Assembly (NCBI GenBank): GCA_026122225.1
Contig: JANEZZ010000728.1
Span: 2,356,001-2,420,000, forward strand
Direction of reading: 5' to 3'
DNA: 64,000 nt
Source of the DNA: Heloderma charlesbogerti
Taxonomy: Eukaryota; Chordata; Lepidosauria; Squamata; Helodermatidae
In this document: positions 11,231 through 23,100 of the stretch, one piece after another
How the letters are laid out: every line of letters starts with the position of its first letter
How positions within the stretch are numbered: position 1 is the first letter of the stretch
Made by a program: the position numbers and the translations under genes
The notes under the pieces: generated by a model
The model's database searches: none
What the model was told of the DNA's origin: nothing
What the model saw: only the letters and a program-made list of their open reading frames with translations

Positions 11231-11805
11231 GCAGGTTTAAGACCAGAGTTAAGGCTATCCCATGTTGGCTCAAACTTCACAAAGCCAGGAAATTGGAAGC
11301 TAAGTCTGGAGCCTTAACAGACAGGCTCCATGATCAGTAAATATGTTGTGTAATGTCACAAATTGTGCTTGCTTACAAGCAGCAAACAGGGATGGGTCAA
11401 CTCACAGGAGGATTCCTCTAGCAAGACACTAAGCTTAGATGATGATGATGATGTATTAAATTTTAATACTGCAAAAGAGCCAGAGCTCTCTGGCTGGTTT
11501 ACAAGAGACTGAAACCTTAAAAATACAATGTAAAACATAACAAATGGTTCGTAAAGCAATACAGGACCAGTGGGTCACTTTTACTGGTCCTGGGCACTTT
11601 ATCTTCCCCATTTAGATTTGGGTCTGAAAGACCAAAGAACATTGTGAGTGCATGGAGGGTAAGCTGTAAGCAAGCACAATTGTGACATTGCACACCATTA
11701 CTGGTTATGGAGCACATCTCTTAAGCCTTAGCTTCCAATTTCCTGGCTTTGTAGAGTTTGAGCCAACATGTCATGGTCTTAACTTTGGTCTTAAACTGGC
11801 AGGTT
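11231..11805. mobile_element. Large foldback element, about 575 bp
   Basis: The left arm (11231-11386) contains taagaccagagttaagg, catgttggctcaaactt, aagccaggaaattggaagct and caaattgtgcttgcttaca. The right arm (11665-11805) carries the reverse complements in mirror order (taagcaagcacaattgtgac, agcttccaatttcctggctt, gtttgagccaacatg, ttggtcttaaac). The roughly 280-bp centre has a (GAT)n stretch and no coding potential. Confidence 0.8.
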
Positions 11806-12860
11806 ATTTGATCACTGAATGAGTTAGTCAGCTTGCTAGCTGAGCCCAGAAGGTTCAGTTTATATGGCCGGGTGCTTCTCCAAAGGTCAGGTGACTACCC
11901 TTAGGTTGAGGGGTCAACTGAAAGAACTCTGGCTGCTACTGCAGTGTAGAGGTTGCCGTTTCCCTATGGAGCCTGGTCTGGCTTGGCTGGTTGAAGGGCT
12001 GGAGAGCCACTGTGAAGGCTGATGGGAGACTGCAATTCTATAACCACTTATCTGGGAACTAGCCCCCAATGAGACTTACTTTGAGCAGACCTGAACAGGA
12101 TTGCACTGTAAGAATCATTACTATATATCAGATAAGATGCCTACATTTTCTACATTCTGTTAAACCAGATTCCTTATTTAAATTCATACAGGCTGTGTAA
12201 AGTTCCTTTGAAGCGTGTAGATATTTTGACCTTTTGGGTTTTAAAAGGCGTTCAAGATTAACAAAGTAAAGGCAAACACCCTATTTAACAACTTAGTCCT
12301 AAAATACCCAAGATGCAAATGATTTGCGCCGTGAGCAGCTGTGGAGATTGTTTTTTGTAAGGTATTTACACTATTTGTCAGTTTCAAAGGAAACCATCTT
12401 TTTTTCTTTTCTTTTTTTTGATTCTCTGATCTATCAAGGGGACAAAAATGTGCCATGAACAGTTCCACCTGCTACACTGAAAATGGATTCAGGCTCTGAA
12501 ATTACTTTTTACTTTTTGTTACGAGATGGGGTATGCATGGGCTCTAGTAAATCAAGATACGTCTTTTGCAGCATGAAGAGAGAAACAATTTAAATGGTTT
12601 TTGAGGGCCTAGCTAGAAATTTGTTCTGTGGGATGGCTCATTATGAGTGTAATAGGTAAGAAATAAGTCTGCCTTCGGCACATATTTATAACTGTTGTTT
12701 TTATTTTCAGGGGCAAGAGCTTATAGAAAATCTGTGATTCTTCAGATTTGTATTTCACACTGTATAGAATAATTATTCTTAAAAATGTTTTTATACATTG
12801 TTATTCAGTATAAATAAATGTGGTTTCCTTTTCTGCTCTCCTACCTACTGTTCTTTTAAG
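11806..12860 (+). other. Unassigned intronic sequence with one MITE trace
   Basis: 12063-12116 is the right-hand part of the AAGTCCCATTGA palindromic family (tgagacttactttgagcaga, aggattgcactgtaag). Nothing else is recognised. Confidence 0.4.
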
Positions 12861-12861
12861 C

Positions 12862-12935
12862 TGCAATCCTATGCCCACTTATCTGAGAGTAAGTCCCATT
12901 GAGTTCAATGGGACTGAGTAGGGATGTATACAATG
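12862..12935. mobile_element. AAGTCCCATTGA palindromic MITE
   Basis: ctgcaatcctatgcccactt is followed by agtaagtcccattgagttca and atgggact, a compact palindrome. Relatives lie at 55068-55156 and 61641-61708. Confidence 0.65.
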
Positions 12936-13195
12936 GCACTGCTATGCCCACAGTATCCTATGCTGCCCCCATCCCACTAGCACAACAAGAACTTGGCGGT
13001 TTGTGAAACAACCAGAAATGTGCGGCAACACTCATTTCTGGAACAGGGCAGGTCAGAGGATCTCACTGATCTGCCTCGTTTTGGAAATGAGCATTTCTTC
13101 TCATTTCCGTACTTATTTCAGGAACTGGTAGTTCCTGTTACGCTGTCGGTTTGTTCCGCTAGCGCAACAAAGCTAGTGGAGGTGCAGCAGCAGTA
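12936..13195. mobile_element. Diverged TGCTAGTGCAA-type foldback
   Basis: cactagcacaacaagaactt on the left and ccgctagcgcaacaaagcta on the right suggest a foldback related to 892-1180, with an internal ctcatttctgg / ttctcatttccg pair. The arms are degraded. Confidence 0.45.
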
Positions 13196-13549
13196 TGTGA
13201 TATTGCCCTTAGTCTGGGTTGGTTTGTTTGTTGTGTGCAACTCATATGTTTTTAAAGCAGTGTCTTACTTGTCTGTTACACACTCCAGCCTAACAGGGCT
13301 GAGCTTGCCATGAAGCACTTGCTTCAGGCCCCAGGTTTCAGGGGTGGGGGAATGATACATATGCCTGTTTTCAGTCTCTACCTCTGTGTTAATTTTTTTT
13401 AAAAGAAGAGAGCTCTTGTCCAGAGCAGGAAATAGAGGGAGGAGGTGTAATTTCATTTATTTGTTTCAGTTGCAAAAAGTTGTATGGCCACCCTAAGAAA
13501 AAATTAGGGATCTGTTTATTTACTCTAGAGAGCCGTGATTCCTAAAGTG

Positions 13550-13672
13550 TGCCCACCTGGCAATCAGATAGTACTGAGGTGGCTGTATGGGTACATGAAC
13601 TTCATGGCTGAGTAGAGGTTTAAACCTTGGTCTCCCTTGTATTAGTTCAACATACCACACTGGCTCTAATTC
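13550..13672 (-). mobile_element. tRNA-derived SINE fragment
   Basis: The reverse complement starts agagccagtgtggtatgttg and contains a degraded B-box region (ggtttaaacctctactcagc). It matches the head of the SINEs at 41027-41274 and 46040-46290. Confidence 0.6.
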
Positions 13673-13846
13673 TACGCATTATGCCACATTGAATTTGGGT
13701 ATGTTTGCTAAATCTGTTGCCTTCTCTACACTACAGGCAGTTCTATCTTGGTGCACATTGCAGGCTTCTGCTCTCTCCTTGCAGTACACAACCTGACCAT
13801 TAAGGCCTTAGTTTGTCAGGAGTGTAGGAAGAAATAAATACAGTAA

Positions 13847-13936
13847 GGGTGCAATCCTATGCATGTTTAGACAGCTAGGGAATGCTGGGAGTTGTAGGCC
13901 TTCTCTGTCTAAACATACATAGGATTACACCCTAAG
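13847..13936. mobile_element. Short palindromic MITE (GTGCAATCCTATGCATG)
   Basis: gggtgcaatcctatgcatgt, ttagacagctagg, gaatgctgggagttgtagg and then a mirrored gtctaaacatacataggatt, acaccctaag. The hAT element at 13938 landed exactly at its right end, within ccctaaga. Confidence 0.8.
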
Positions 13937-14252
13937 ACAGTGATGGGCAACCTTTTGAGCTTGGTGTGTCAAAATTCGCCAAAAAACTGAGCATAACTCG
14001 GGTGGTGTGTCACTTCGAGAAAAAAACCATAATTTCGCGATATTTATAGTTTAAATAACAAAAATGTATAATTGTAATATATAACTGTATTTAATAAACC
14101 AAAAACTAATTATTTAACTTACCTGTTTAGTGACTTCTTTGTTCATCTGTCAGTCGGTTTCTTTTGTTGGTCTTGATATTATTTAACTTGTGTGGGGTGC
14201 CGTGAACTAAGATAAGTGAGGGGGAGGGGGAATTCTTTAACTAACCTGCCTA

Positions 14253-16176
14253 TTAGTGACTTTTTTGTTGCTGAATTTCATTGGCTAAACCTTCAATTGA
14301 AGGTTGGTTTTTTGTACACTTCAAGCCCAAGCAAACGCTACTAACTTCATCTGTCAATCTGTTTCTTTTGTTGGTTTTGATATTATTTAACGCTGAGAAT
14401 AAGGTCTCACAAAAGTACGTAGAGGGAAAAATTGTGAGTAAAGCCATTGCTATATTTTTCAGGGTGCTAAAAGTGTCTGGTAATCGGTTCCAGGCACTCC
14501 AAATTTCCTGTTCATAGCGGCACTCCTCTTGATTCTCCAAGCGGCACCTTTCCAGATTCTCAAGCTTTGACCTCAAGTCGACAAACACCTGAGCCCAGAT
14601 GCTGTCTTGAAATTCTGCAAGTTGCATCTCGAAATCATCAATTTGCATCCATTGGAAACCATTTAATTCCAAACTACTGTAGACTACTACATCAGGATAC
14701 TTAATTATTTTTATGGTCAGTTCTAGGCTTCTAAATTGATTAAATCTATCACTGAACTGGTCAAGTAACGAGTCTAAAACATGCTGGTACTTTATATGCA
14801 AGGGTTCCATTTCATTTTGTACAGCTGCACTGGCCTTCTCAAAATACTTTGTTACTCGAGGAAAATACTTATAAGTTTTAGTTTCTACATCTCGCTTGAA
14901 AATTTTAAGTTTACTTTCAAAAGCTTTTATGTATCCAAACATAACGTCAATACTTTTGCCAAAACCTTGTAACTTTAAGTTCAGTTCATTAATATGAACA
15001 GAGAGATCTGTAAAAAATATCAGGGTGTTGACCCACTTATCATCATTGAGCTGAGAAAAGTTTCCCAGATCTTTATCCTCAAGAAATACCTTGATTTCTT
15101 CAAAGCACTCCACAAAGCGCTCAAGAACTTTGCCTCGGCTCAGCCATCTTACATTATTGTACATCAGCAGTCCACTGTAGGTGGAATCAACCTCCAGTAA
15201 AAGTGCAGAAAAGGGGGCAAGCAGCTATTAAATTAACTATTTTTGTAACAACTGACATTAAGTCATTTAAGTCGGTGAATCCTGCCTTGGCACATAAAAC
15301 CTCCTGATGGATAATACAATGAAAAGGCACAATCGGATGTCCAATAGCTTCCCTAAACAAATGGACAAATCCGACTTTTTTCCCCACCATGTTTGGTGCC
15401 CCATCTGTTGTCACTGACACAACTTTAGAGATATCAATGCTTAGGTCATGGAATGTTTGTATAACAACCTTACATATTTCGCTTCCTGATGTACTTGTTG
15501 GCACTGATACTAACTTTATCAACTCTTCTCTCATTGTGAGACCATCAGAATATCGACCAATAATGGCCAACTGAGCATGTGATGTGACATCAGTAGTTTC
15601 ATCAAGAGAGATCAAAAAATATTTACAATTACTTCTGTCTCTCTTTAATTGATGTTGTACGTTTGTGTTCAGTCTCATTATTCGGTCTTTTATGATATTT
15701 CTACTGAGTGGTAACTCAGATATTCTCTTAATAATTGCATCTTTATTCTGCATATCGTGAAATAGAACTGGTGCACATCTTAGGAGAGTTTCTTTAATAA
15801 ATTCTCCCTCACTGAGTGCTTTTCCATGCTGAGCTATGGAGTGAGCAATGCTCAAACTTGCAGATGTTAAATTTGTAGAGCCTTTTATAAATTTAAGGAT
15901 GGAATTAGATTGGCTCTTATAAAGGTGTAGCTGCCTGGAAATGTATTCCTTCCTTTCATCCTCACTTTTTTTCAAGAGCTGGGAATGATTAGTTTCAAAA
16001 TGTCTATTTATATTCCACGTTCTGCTTACTATTGTTTCAGTACATGGAACGCAAAATGATCTGCCATTTTTTTCTATAATGCCATACATCTCGGTCCATG
16101 TCTCTTGAAAGGGTCGGCTACTGCTACTACCACTTCCTTTACTTAACCTTGGTTTTTTATTTTTTGGGTTCTCCAT
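14253..16176 (-). pseudogene. hAT (Charlie/Ac-like) transposase, one frameshift
   Basis: It reads from MENPKNKKPRLSKGSG at 16176. An N-terminal BED-type zinc finger region is followed by a catalytic core with SLDETTDVTSHAQL (first acidic residue) and VTTDGAPNMVGKKVGFVH (second), then a C-terminal hATC dimerisation region with TIFPSTYFCETLFSALN and TNKRNRLTDE, ending at 14253. The frame breaks once near 15190-15215: the upstream frame ends in CTFTGG-stop and the downstream frame continues EVDSTYSGLL and NNVRWLSRGKVLERF. Apart from this one shift no stop is present over about 630 codons, suggesting a fairly young copy. It would excise and reinsert DNA flanked by the terminal repeats. The Charlie-like subgroup call is by resemblance. 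Confidence 0.9.
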
Positions 16177-16599
16177 CAGGGGGGCAGTGACAGAAGATAG
16201 AATTATAGATAGCCTGTTAGCCCTGCAGGCAATTAGGGGTTAACTAGCCTAACTGACCACAAGATGGCACATGTAACTGTCTTTTAGGAAAGGGCAGGGT
16301 TAATAAGCAGAAATAGGGGTTAATAAGGATGCACAACAGTAATAGTGGTGAAATGGAGTCTGCACTATGCTGCAAAATGGCGTTCCTTATATAAATTAAG
16401 ATGGCTGCCGCTATTTCTAATGGCGGGAAACGGCACCCATAGCACAGGCCCTCGCCTCTCCCAGCCTCCCCCTCACTTATCTCAGTAATGCTGGTCAATT
16501 AGAAATCCACGACACCCCAGAACAGTAGATTGGATGATGGTTGCTGTGGTTATGTGGTTGCTGGTAATGGCGATCACAGGGCCCCCAGAGATGCGTCCC

Positions 16600-16700
16600 C
16601 TGCGGCATTCTGCTGCTCCCTGCTCCGCCGGCCGGAAGTGAGGTCAAAGATCCCCTAACGGCCTAACCGGAAGTCCCAGAACTAGACGCTCTGTGCCGGA
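16600..16700. promoter_or_regulatory. Paired ETS-type sites upstream of transposase
   Basis: Two identical CCGGAAGT motifs at 16632-16639 and 16667-16674 lie in a short GC-rich patch about 450 bp upstream of the transposase start, inside the element. CCGGAAGT is the core of ETS/GABP promoters. A transposon promoter is plausible but not shown. Confidence 0.4.
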
Positions 16701-16761
16701 GTTCTGTTGTTTTGGCCTACAGACCTCCAGCACAGAGTGTCTACACTACACTACAGCAAAT

Positions 16762-16811
16762 GTTTCATCCTCAGCTACTGCACCTGGCCGTGCAGTAGCC
16801 GAGGATGAAAC
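16762..16811. repeat. Long hairpin in the hAT subterminal region
   Basis: gtttcatcctcagctactgc (left) pairs with gcagtagccgaggatgaaac (right) across an 8-nt loop. Directly after it, ttctcggcatgcggccccat is repeated in tandem (about 16818-16860). Such subterminal repeats are typical transposase-binding regions of hAT elements. Confidence 0.7.
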
Positions 16812-16958
16812 GTCCTTCTCGGCATGCGGCCCCATACTTCTCGGCATGCGGCCCCATACTTCTCTGTATGCGACCGCATGCGGCCGCGTGTCATCAAAAA
16901 TGGCTACGCGTGTCAGTGCTGACACACGTGTCATAGGTTCGCCATCACAGCCCTAAGA

Positions 16959-17955
16959 CTAGATACATATCCTGCAGGACTCATGGCCCACCCCCAGTGT
17001 GACCCCTGCTACCTTCTGACGTGCCCAATTAAAAAAATAATAATTAAGAAACAACTTACATTTGTCTGTTTTAGAGCTACAACTAAAAATAACCAGTTAA
17101 ATAAGACGCTTGATTTGTGTGCATCATTTCCTCACAAATATTTAGTTCCTGACATTTTTTTACTAGATATCAAGGAATATTTGGTAGTGCTTATAAATTA
17201 TTTGTGCATTAATTTAGCAAAATTGTCTTTTATTTAGAGGACAGAAACTAGAAGCTCTCCTATGGACTTATAAGGAAACCAGTTAACTTTCTTCAAAGTG
17301 CAGCAGTCACATCTTTAGTAAGTTGATTGTTGTCATGGTAATGCATTGGTCAAAATCAGAAGAGTGTGAGGAGTCTCTTTAGATTACTGTACTTCATAAA
17401 AAGAATACCTGCCTTTGATCTCAAATAGAATAGATAAATATCTTGGTTGGGTTTGTGTCCTTTTGGAAATACACACAGGATATTCATTTTTAAGTCATTA
17501 AAATATGCAATATTGTATAGTTAAAGAAATATCTGATAAGGCAGAGAAAGGTATGAAGGGAAAGGTTTACACAAATTAAGGGTCAAGCTACATGTGTGTA
17601 GATTGTGCCTACCTTTTTGTTTTGGTTGCAAAAGGAGCTGCAGTCTGCCTTAGGAGATCTGTATTGGGGTAGGAAAAAGAGAGGCCTTTTTAATAGGGCT
17701 GAACTGAATATTCTGTAGCGGGGGGGGGGATGGCTCGAATTGGGGCTTTTGAGGGCTTCCCTGTAAATTCCGGTGAAGAAGGGATCTGTGTATGTAAAAC
17801 TGGATTTAAACATGGAGTAGCCATCCCCACTGTTATGATATTCGGCTTCCCTGTTCACAAGAATTGCTTGTCTGGATCCTAAAACTGGAGGAGGAGGCTT
17901 TTCTGCCATCTGAAATGGGACCTTACAATTTGAGGATACATTCCCACCAACCACT
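16959..17955 (+). other. Unassigned intronic sequence
   Basis: AT-rich to 17580, then mixed sequence with a short G-run near 17719. No element is recognised with confidence. Confidence 0.4.
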
Positions 17956-18085
17956 AGGGTAGAGGTGGGGAAGCTGTGGCCTGCCATATGTTGGAGTCCA
18001 ATTCCCACCAGCCCCAGCCCCCATGGCCAGTTACCAAGGTTGATGGGAGCTGTAGTTCAACAGCATCTGGAAGGCCAATGGTACT
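17955..18085. mobile_element. CATCTGGAGGGC-family foldback MITE (diverged)
   Basis: gtagaggtggggaagctgtg, a conserved cccccatggccagt centre and atgggagctgtagttcaaca, gcatctgg. It is the same layout as the better copy at 42853-42986. Confidence 0.6.
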
Positions 18086-18362
18086 GCATTGTGGTCTGCA
18101 TGAATCAACTGAGCATAAAACAAACATTGCTGCTTCTAAAGCCTTGGGGCACAGCCATAATAGTGGCTTGGTGTCATATGAGGAGTTCCCCGCTCAAATG
18201 AGTTCAGAAGGCTTTAGGGCAGCTATGTTTTGACATGAAGATTAAAACAAAAATGTTCTTTTTAATGCAATATTTCTTTTATAGTATAAGAATCCTTTAT
18301 AACAACGAAAACAAGGAATAAGGTTGAATACCTTGAAGCTTATTGTTCTTGTAGGTAATTAA

Positions 18363-18450
18363 GGGCGCAATCCTATGCATGGCTGGTTGGAGAATGCTGG
18401 GAGTTGTAGGACTTTTTCTGTCTAAACTTGCATGGGATTTCACCCTAAGA
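18363..18450. mobile_element. Short palindromic MITE (GTGCAATCCTATGCATG)
   Basis: gggcgcaatcctatgcatgg at the left, gaatgctgggagttgtagga in the centre, ttgcatgggatttcacccta at the right. Confidence 0.75.
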
Positions 18451-19392
18451 AGATCCCTCTTTCAACAAAGCGATTACAATATTTACCATCAGTGGCTCTA
18501 GCAAATGTCAGGTTTTTTTTAACAGGGTGATCATCTATATCCTCTTAAACCACCCAACAACTGATAGAGTTGACTCCTTTTCCCCATTTTGCAGCAATAC
18601 ATATTTTTTGCTGCTGTCAACAAACAATATTAATTCTAGATCTTCCTGAATAATTTACTGAGCAGTCCTGTACACCAATTATGCAAGAGGAGTTGGGGGA
18701 GACAGATGCTGAAATTATGCCAACGCGGTGGTCTCCATATCCTATATGTACTCATCTCAGGAAGCAAGTGAATTCAGATTGACAGGGAAAGTCCCCAGGA
18801 CATCTCTCATAGGCAATTTCTTTCAAAAATTGGACTATCAATGGACAAGTTCAAAATGCACAAATAAAACCTACACAATGGGCATCTCCAACAGTTACCT
18901 TGTATCAAATTATATGACTTATAACGTTATATGTTAATCTGTATGGTGTCAAATACATTTGGAATTGGATTCTATATTTTTTTCTAAGACTAACAAATAG
19001 CATGATTAGTTCTAGTCTTCCATATCCATTCCCACTCTGCCATCGAAATAATAACTCCTAGATCACGTTCCCGCTTACACACATAATTATTCAATGAAAA
19101 ATTTAATTTTTAAAAAAAGTAGATCGATTTTCCTCAGTCAGGCCTTTTATATTCTTAGAAGTTCTTAAAATGTTTTCCTTGAATATGTGTACATTTCCAT
19201 AAAAGAGCATTTATTTCTTGCTTGAAGGTATTGAAATTAAGGAAGTGTAAATACATTTTAATAATTCCTTCTTGAAATGAAATCATGGCATCAGTCATGA
19301 AGAGTCATAGTACAGAACTCATTAAGATTTTGAGATAAATAGTTAATTAGGAACAGTTATAAGTATAAACAGGATGAAAAATAAAGACATTC
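18451..19392 (+). other. Unassigned intronic sequence
   Basis: AT-rich, no recognised element. Confidence 0.4.
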
Positions 19393-19903
19393 AGGGCGCA
19401 ATCCTATGGCTGCTAGTCAGCAGCTAGATGGCCATAGGATAGGTCAGTTCCTGGAGAATCGACCCCCCCCCCGCGCCGCCTCGTAGGCAGTGCAGATTGG
19501 CCCTGCGCTCGTAAGACCAGCATGGAGCAGCAACAACGGGGTTGTTCCCAGGGGCAGGGTGGGGAGGTCGGAAATGCCGGTATGACACATCCTATGTGTC
19601 ATCCGGCCACCACGTCCCGCGCTCCGAGGTCCCATGGCTAGACAGCTGAAATCGGCTGTCTAGCCGTGAAACCAGGGTGTGGGGTGGTGAGGAGGAGATC
19701 CGCTCCTCACCACTTCTCCCACCCTGCACTGGATAGGCGGTCGCCCCTGGGGTTAGAGGCGACTGTCGATCCACATAGGATTCCTCCTTTACAGTGTAAT
19801 CCTGTGCAAGTTTAGACAGAAATAAGTCCCAACATCTGCTAGCATCCCGCTGCCAGCCAGGACTTGTGGGATTTCTTCTAAACATGCACAGGATTGTGTC
19901 TTT
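19393..19903. mobile_element. AATCCTATG-family MITE plus adjacent short palindrome
   Basis: 19393-19787 has ends gggcgcaatcctatggctgc and ccacataggattcctc with gctgtctagccgtgaaa and ggcgactgtcg inside, inverse to 8640-9048. 19790-19903 is a second, short palindromic element (gtgtaatcctgtgcaagttt and taaacatgcacaggattgtg). Confidence 0.7.
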
Positions 19904-20115
19904 AAAGCTAAACTAGAGTGACAAATGAATATGCATAAATGGGATATTATCCAGAAATAGGATATGATCTTTATTACAGTGGGAGACTATTTTATTTATT
20001 AAATTTATTAATCGCCCATCTGGCTGGTCACCCAGCCACTCTGGGCGATGTACAACATACAATAAAACAGTTTAAAACAATAAAATTCTACAATGAAAAC
20101 ATTTTCTAAAATACT

Positions 20116-23100
20116 CTAACCCACCCCAAATGCCTGCCTGAACAACCATGTTTTTAATGCACGACGGAAGCTCATTAAAGAGGGGGCATGGCGGAGTTCC
20201 CTAGGGAGGGAGTTCCACAGAGTGGGGGCCACCACAGAAAAGGCCCTCTCCCTCGTCCCCAGCAGTCTAGCTGTCCTGGCTGATGGGACAGAGAGAAGGC
20301 CATCCAAGGCTGATCTTGTTAAGCAGCCTGTCTGGTGTTGCTGGAGGCGCTCCTTAAGATAGGCTGGGCCAGAACCATATCGGGTTTTAAAGGTCAAAAC
20401 CAACACCTTGAATTTGGCCTGGAAAACAACTGGTAATCAGTGCAACTCCTTCAGCACTGGAGTGATGTGATCTCGCCGGTGGCTGCCTTTAATCAGGCGA
20501 GCCACCGCGTTCTGTACCAGCTGCAGCTTCCAAACCATCTTCAGGGGCAACCCCACGTAGAGCGCATTACAGTAGTCTAAACGAGAGGAGACCAGGGCAT
20601 GTACTACCACTGGGAGCAGATGGTCGGGAAGGAAGGGGCGCAGCCGCCATATCAGATGGAGTTGATACAGCGCTGTCCAGCTCACAGCTGACACCTGAGC
20701 CTCCATGGACAGCTGGGAGTCCAAAATGACCCCCAAGGGTAGCCGTACCCCATTCAACACCAGATCAACATGCCCCAGCCTCCTCTTGTCTCCCACCAAA
20801 AGTACCTCGGTCTTGTCAGGGTTGAGCTTCAGCTTATTCCTCCCCATCCATCCACTCACCGTCTCCAGACATTTGGACAGGGATTCTACGGCCAACCTTG
20901 GTGAAGATTTGAACGAGAGGTAGAGCTGCGGGTCATCCGCATATTGATGACACTGCACCCCAAACCTCCTGATGATAGCCCCCAGCGGCTTCACATAGAT
21001 GTTAAATAGCATCGGGGAGAAGATGGAACCCTGTGGCACCTCACAAGTGAGTGCCATGGGTCCGAAACCTCCTCTTCTAGTTCTACCCTCTGGTACCTGC
21101 TGGAGAGGAAGGACCGGAACCACCGCAATACGGTGTCTCCAGTGCCCAACCCCTCCAGGCGGTCCAGGAGGATACCGTGGTCAACGGTATCAAAAGCCGC
21201 TGAGAGGTCGAGGAGAACAAGGAAGGAGCATTCACCCCTATCCAGAGCCCTCCTCATATCATCCACCAAGGCGACCAAGGCCGTTTCTGTCCCATGCCCA
21301 AGCCTGAAGCCCAACTGAAATGGGTCTAGATAATCGGCTTCTTCCAAGTGTGCCTTCAAATGCATCGCCACCACCCGCTCAATCACCTTGCCCGAAAATG
21401 GCAGATTTGAGACTAGGCATAAGTTGTTCAGAACTTGGGGATCCAAGGAGGGCTTCTTTAAGAGTGGTCTTATCACTGCCTCCTTGAGGGCTGATGGCAT
21501 CACTCCCTCCTCAAGGGAGGTGTTCACCACCGCCCTGATCCCCTCACCCAGTCTCTCTCTGCAGCCCATAATGAGCCAAGATGGGCAAGGATCAAGTAAG
21601 CAGGTGGTCAGCCTTACAGATGAAAGCACCTTGTCCACTTCTTCAGGAGGAAGAAGCTGGAACCGATCCCACAAAACCGGTTTGCCACAGGCCGCCTCTT
21701 GCTTACTAACTGTATCCACAGCGTGCTGAGTAACACTCCTAACCTGATCAATTTTATCTGCGAAGTGCCTTGCCAAGGCCTCACAGGAGGCCTTAGAATG
21801 CTCCATTGGTTCCGGAGCCACAGGACCGACCAGGCTCCGGACCACTTGGAACAGCCTCCTGGGACAGCACTCTGCAGACGCAATAGAGGCAGCATAATAT
21901 TCCTTTTTTGCTGCCTTCACCACCACGTGATAGGCTGAAGATACAGCTATAGCCCGTGTCTGATCTAGGGATGTACGAAAGTCACTTACCTTTCGCGGAT
22001 TATGTTGATGGTGGGGGGGGGGGCGTTCCATCCCTCCCCCCGGAATCCTCGCCGGGGGGGAGGTGCTCCGTTCCTCCCCCCCGGAATCCTCCGCGGCTGG
22101 CTGTGCTCCGCAGCAGCTCCGCGGAGTAGCCGGCCAGGCCAGAGCCGTCTGCAGCCGGTTTTCCGGCTGCGGAGGGCTCTGGGTAAAAAAACCAAAAAAA
22201 CAAAACCTCATACACAAATGGCAGCGGCTACGGCCGCTGCCATTTGCATTCCTTATTTTTGCCGTCTTAATCTAAGTAAATATTTACGTAGGCTAAAACG
22301 GCAAATCAAAAAGGGACGCAAATAGCGCCCGCTACGCTATTTGCGTTCCCCTTTATTTTCGCCGTCATAGTCTACGTAAATATTTACGTAGATTAAGACA
22401 GCAAAAATAAGGAACGCAAATGGCAGCGGCTGTAGCCGCCGCCATTTGTGTACGCGGTTTGTTTGTTTTTTTTAAACCCACCCAGCCATGATAGGCTACG
22501 TAAAGATTTACATAGCCTATCACGTCGTTTTTTAAAAAATTTTAAACCTAGCCATAGGCTACGTAAATCTTTACGTAGCCTATCACGTCTTTTTTTTTTT
22601 ACAAGCCTGGAAACGGCGGTGGCGGCAGCCGGTCGGAAGACCAGCTGCTGCAGCTGCCGCCACCAGAGCCGCCGCTGCCTGGAAGATCCGCCACAGGTAA
22701 GTCTCGTCCTGGGGTGGATCCGCGGGGGGGTGGCAGGCCGTTCTGCCACGGAGTTCGGGGGGCCAAATGCACTGGCATTCGGCCTCACTGAGATCCGTGG
22801 CGGAATTCTCTGACATCCCTAGTCTGATCGTCTTTGGAGTGAGACTTCCACCACCGGCGCTCTAGCCGTCTCACCTCCTGTTTCAGAGCTCGTAACTGCA
22901 GATTGAACCATGGTGCAGTCCGAGCCCTGTTCAGGGGGAGAGGGCGTTTCGGAGCCACCCGATCTAATGCCCCAGTGATTGCGGCATTCCAGCCACCCAC
23001 CAGGGTCTCGACCGAGTGGCCATTGGCGTCCCCAGAGAATCCCCAAGCGCATTCAGGAATCCATTTGGATCCATAAGACGCCTGGTGCGGGCCATTTTAA

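Larger units (their letters stand above)
13938..16950 (-). mobile_element. Complete hAT DNA transposon with 8-bp TSD
   Basis: The left end cagtgatgggcaacct and the reverse complement of the right end, ctgtgatggcgaacct, form imperfect terminal inverted repeats. The flanks are a perfect 8-bp duplication ccctaaga (13930-13937 and 16951-16958), the hallmark of hAT insertion. The 3013-bp element carries a transposase pseudogene on the minus strand and a GC-richer 5' region (16190-16950) with hairpins and direct repeats. Confidence 0.95.
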
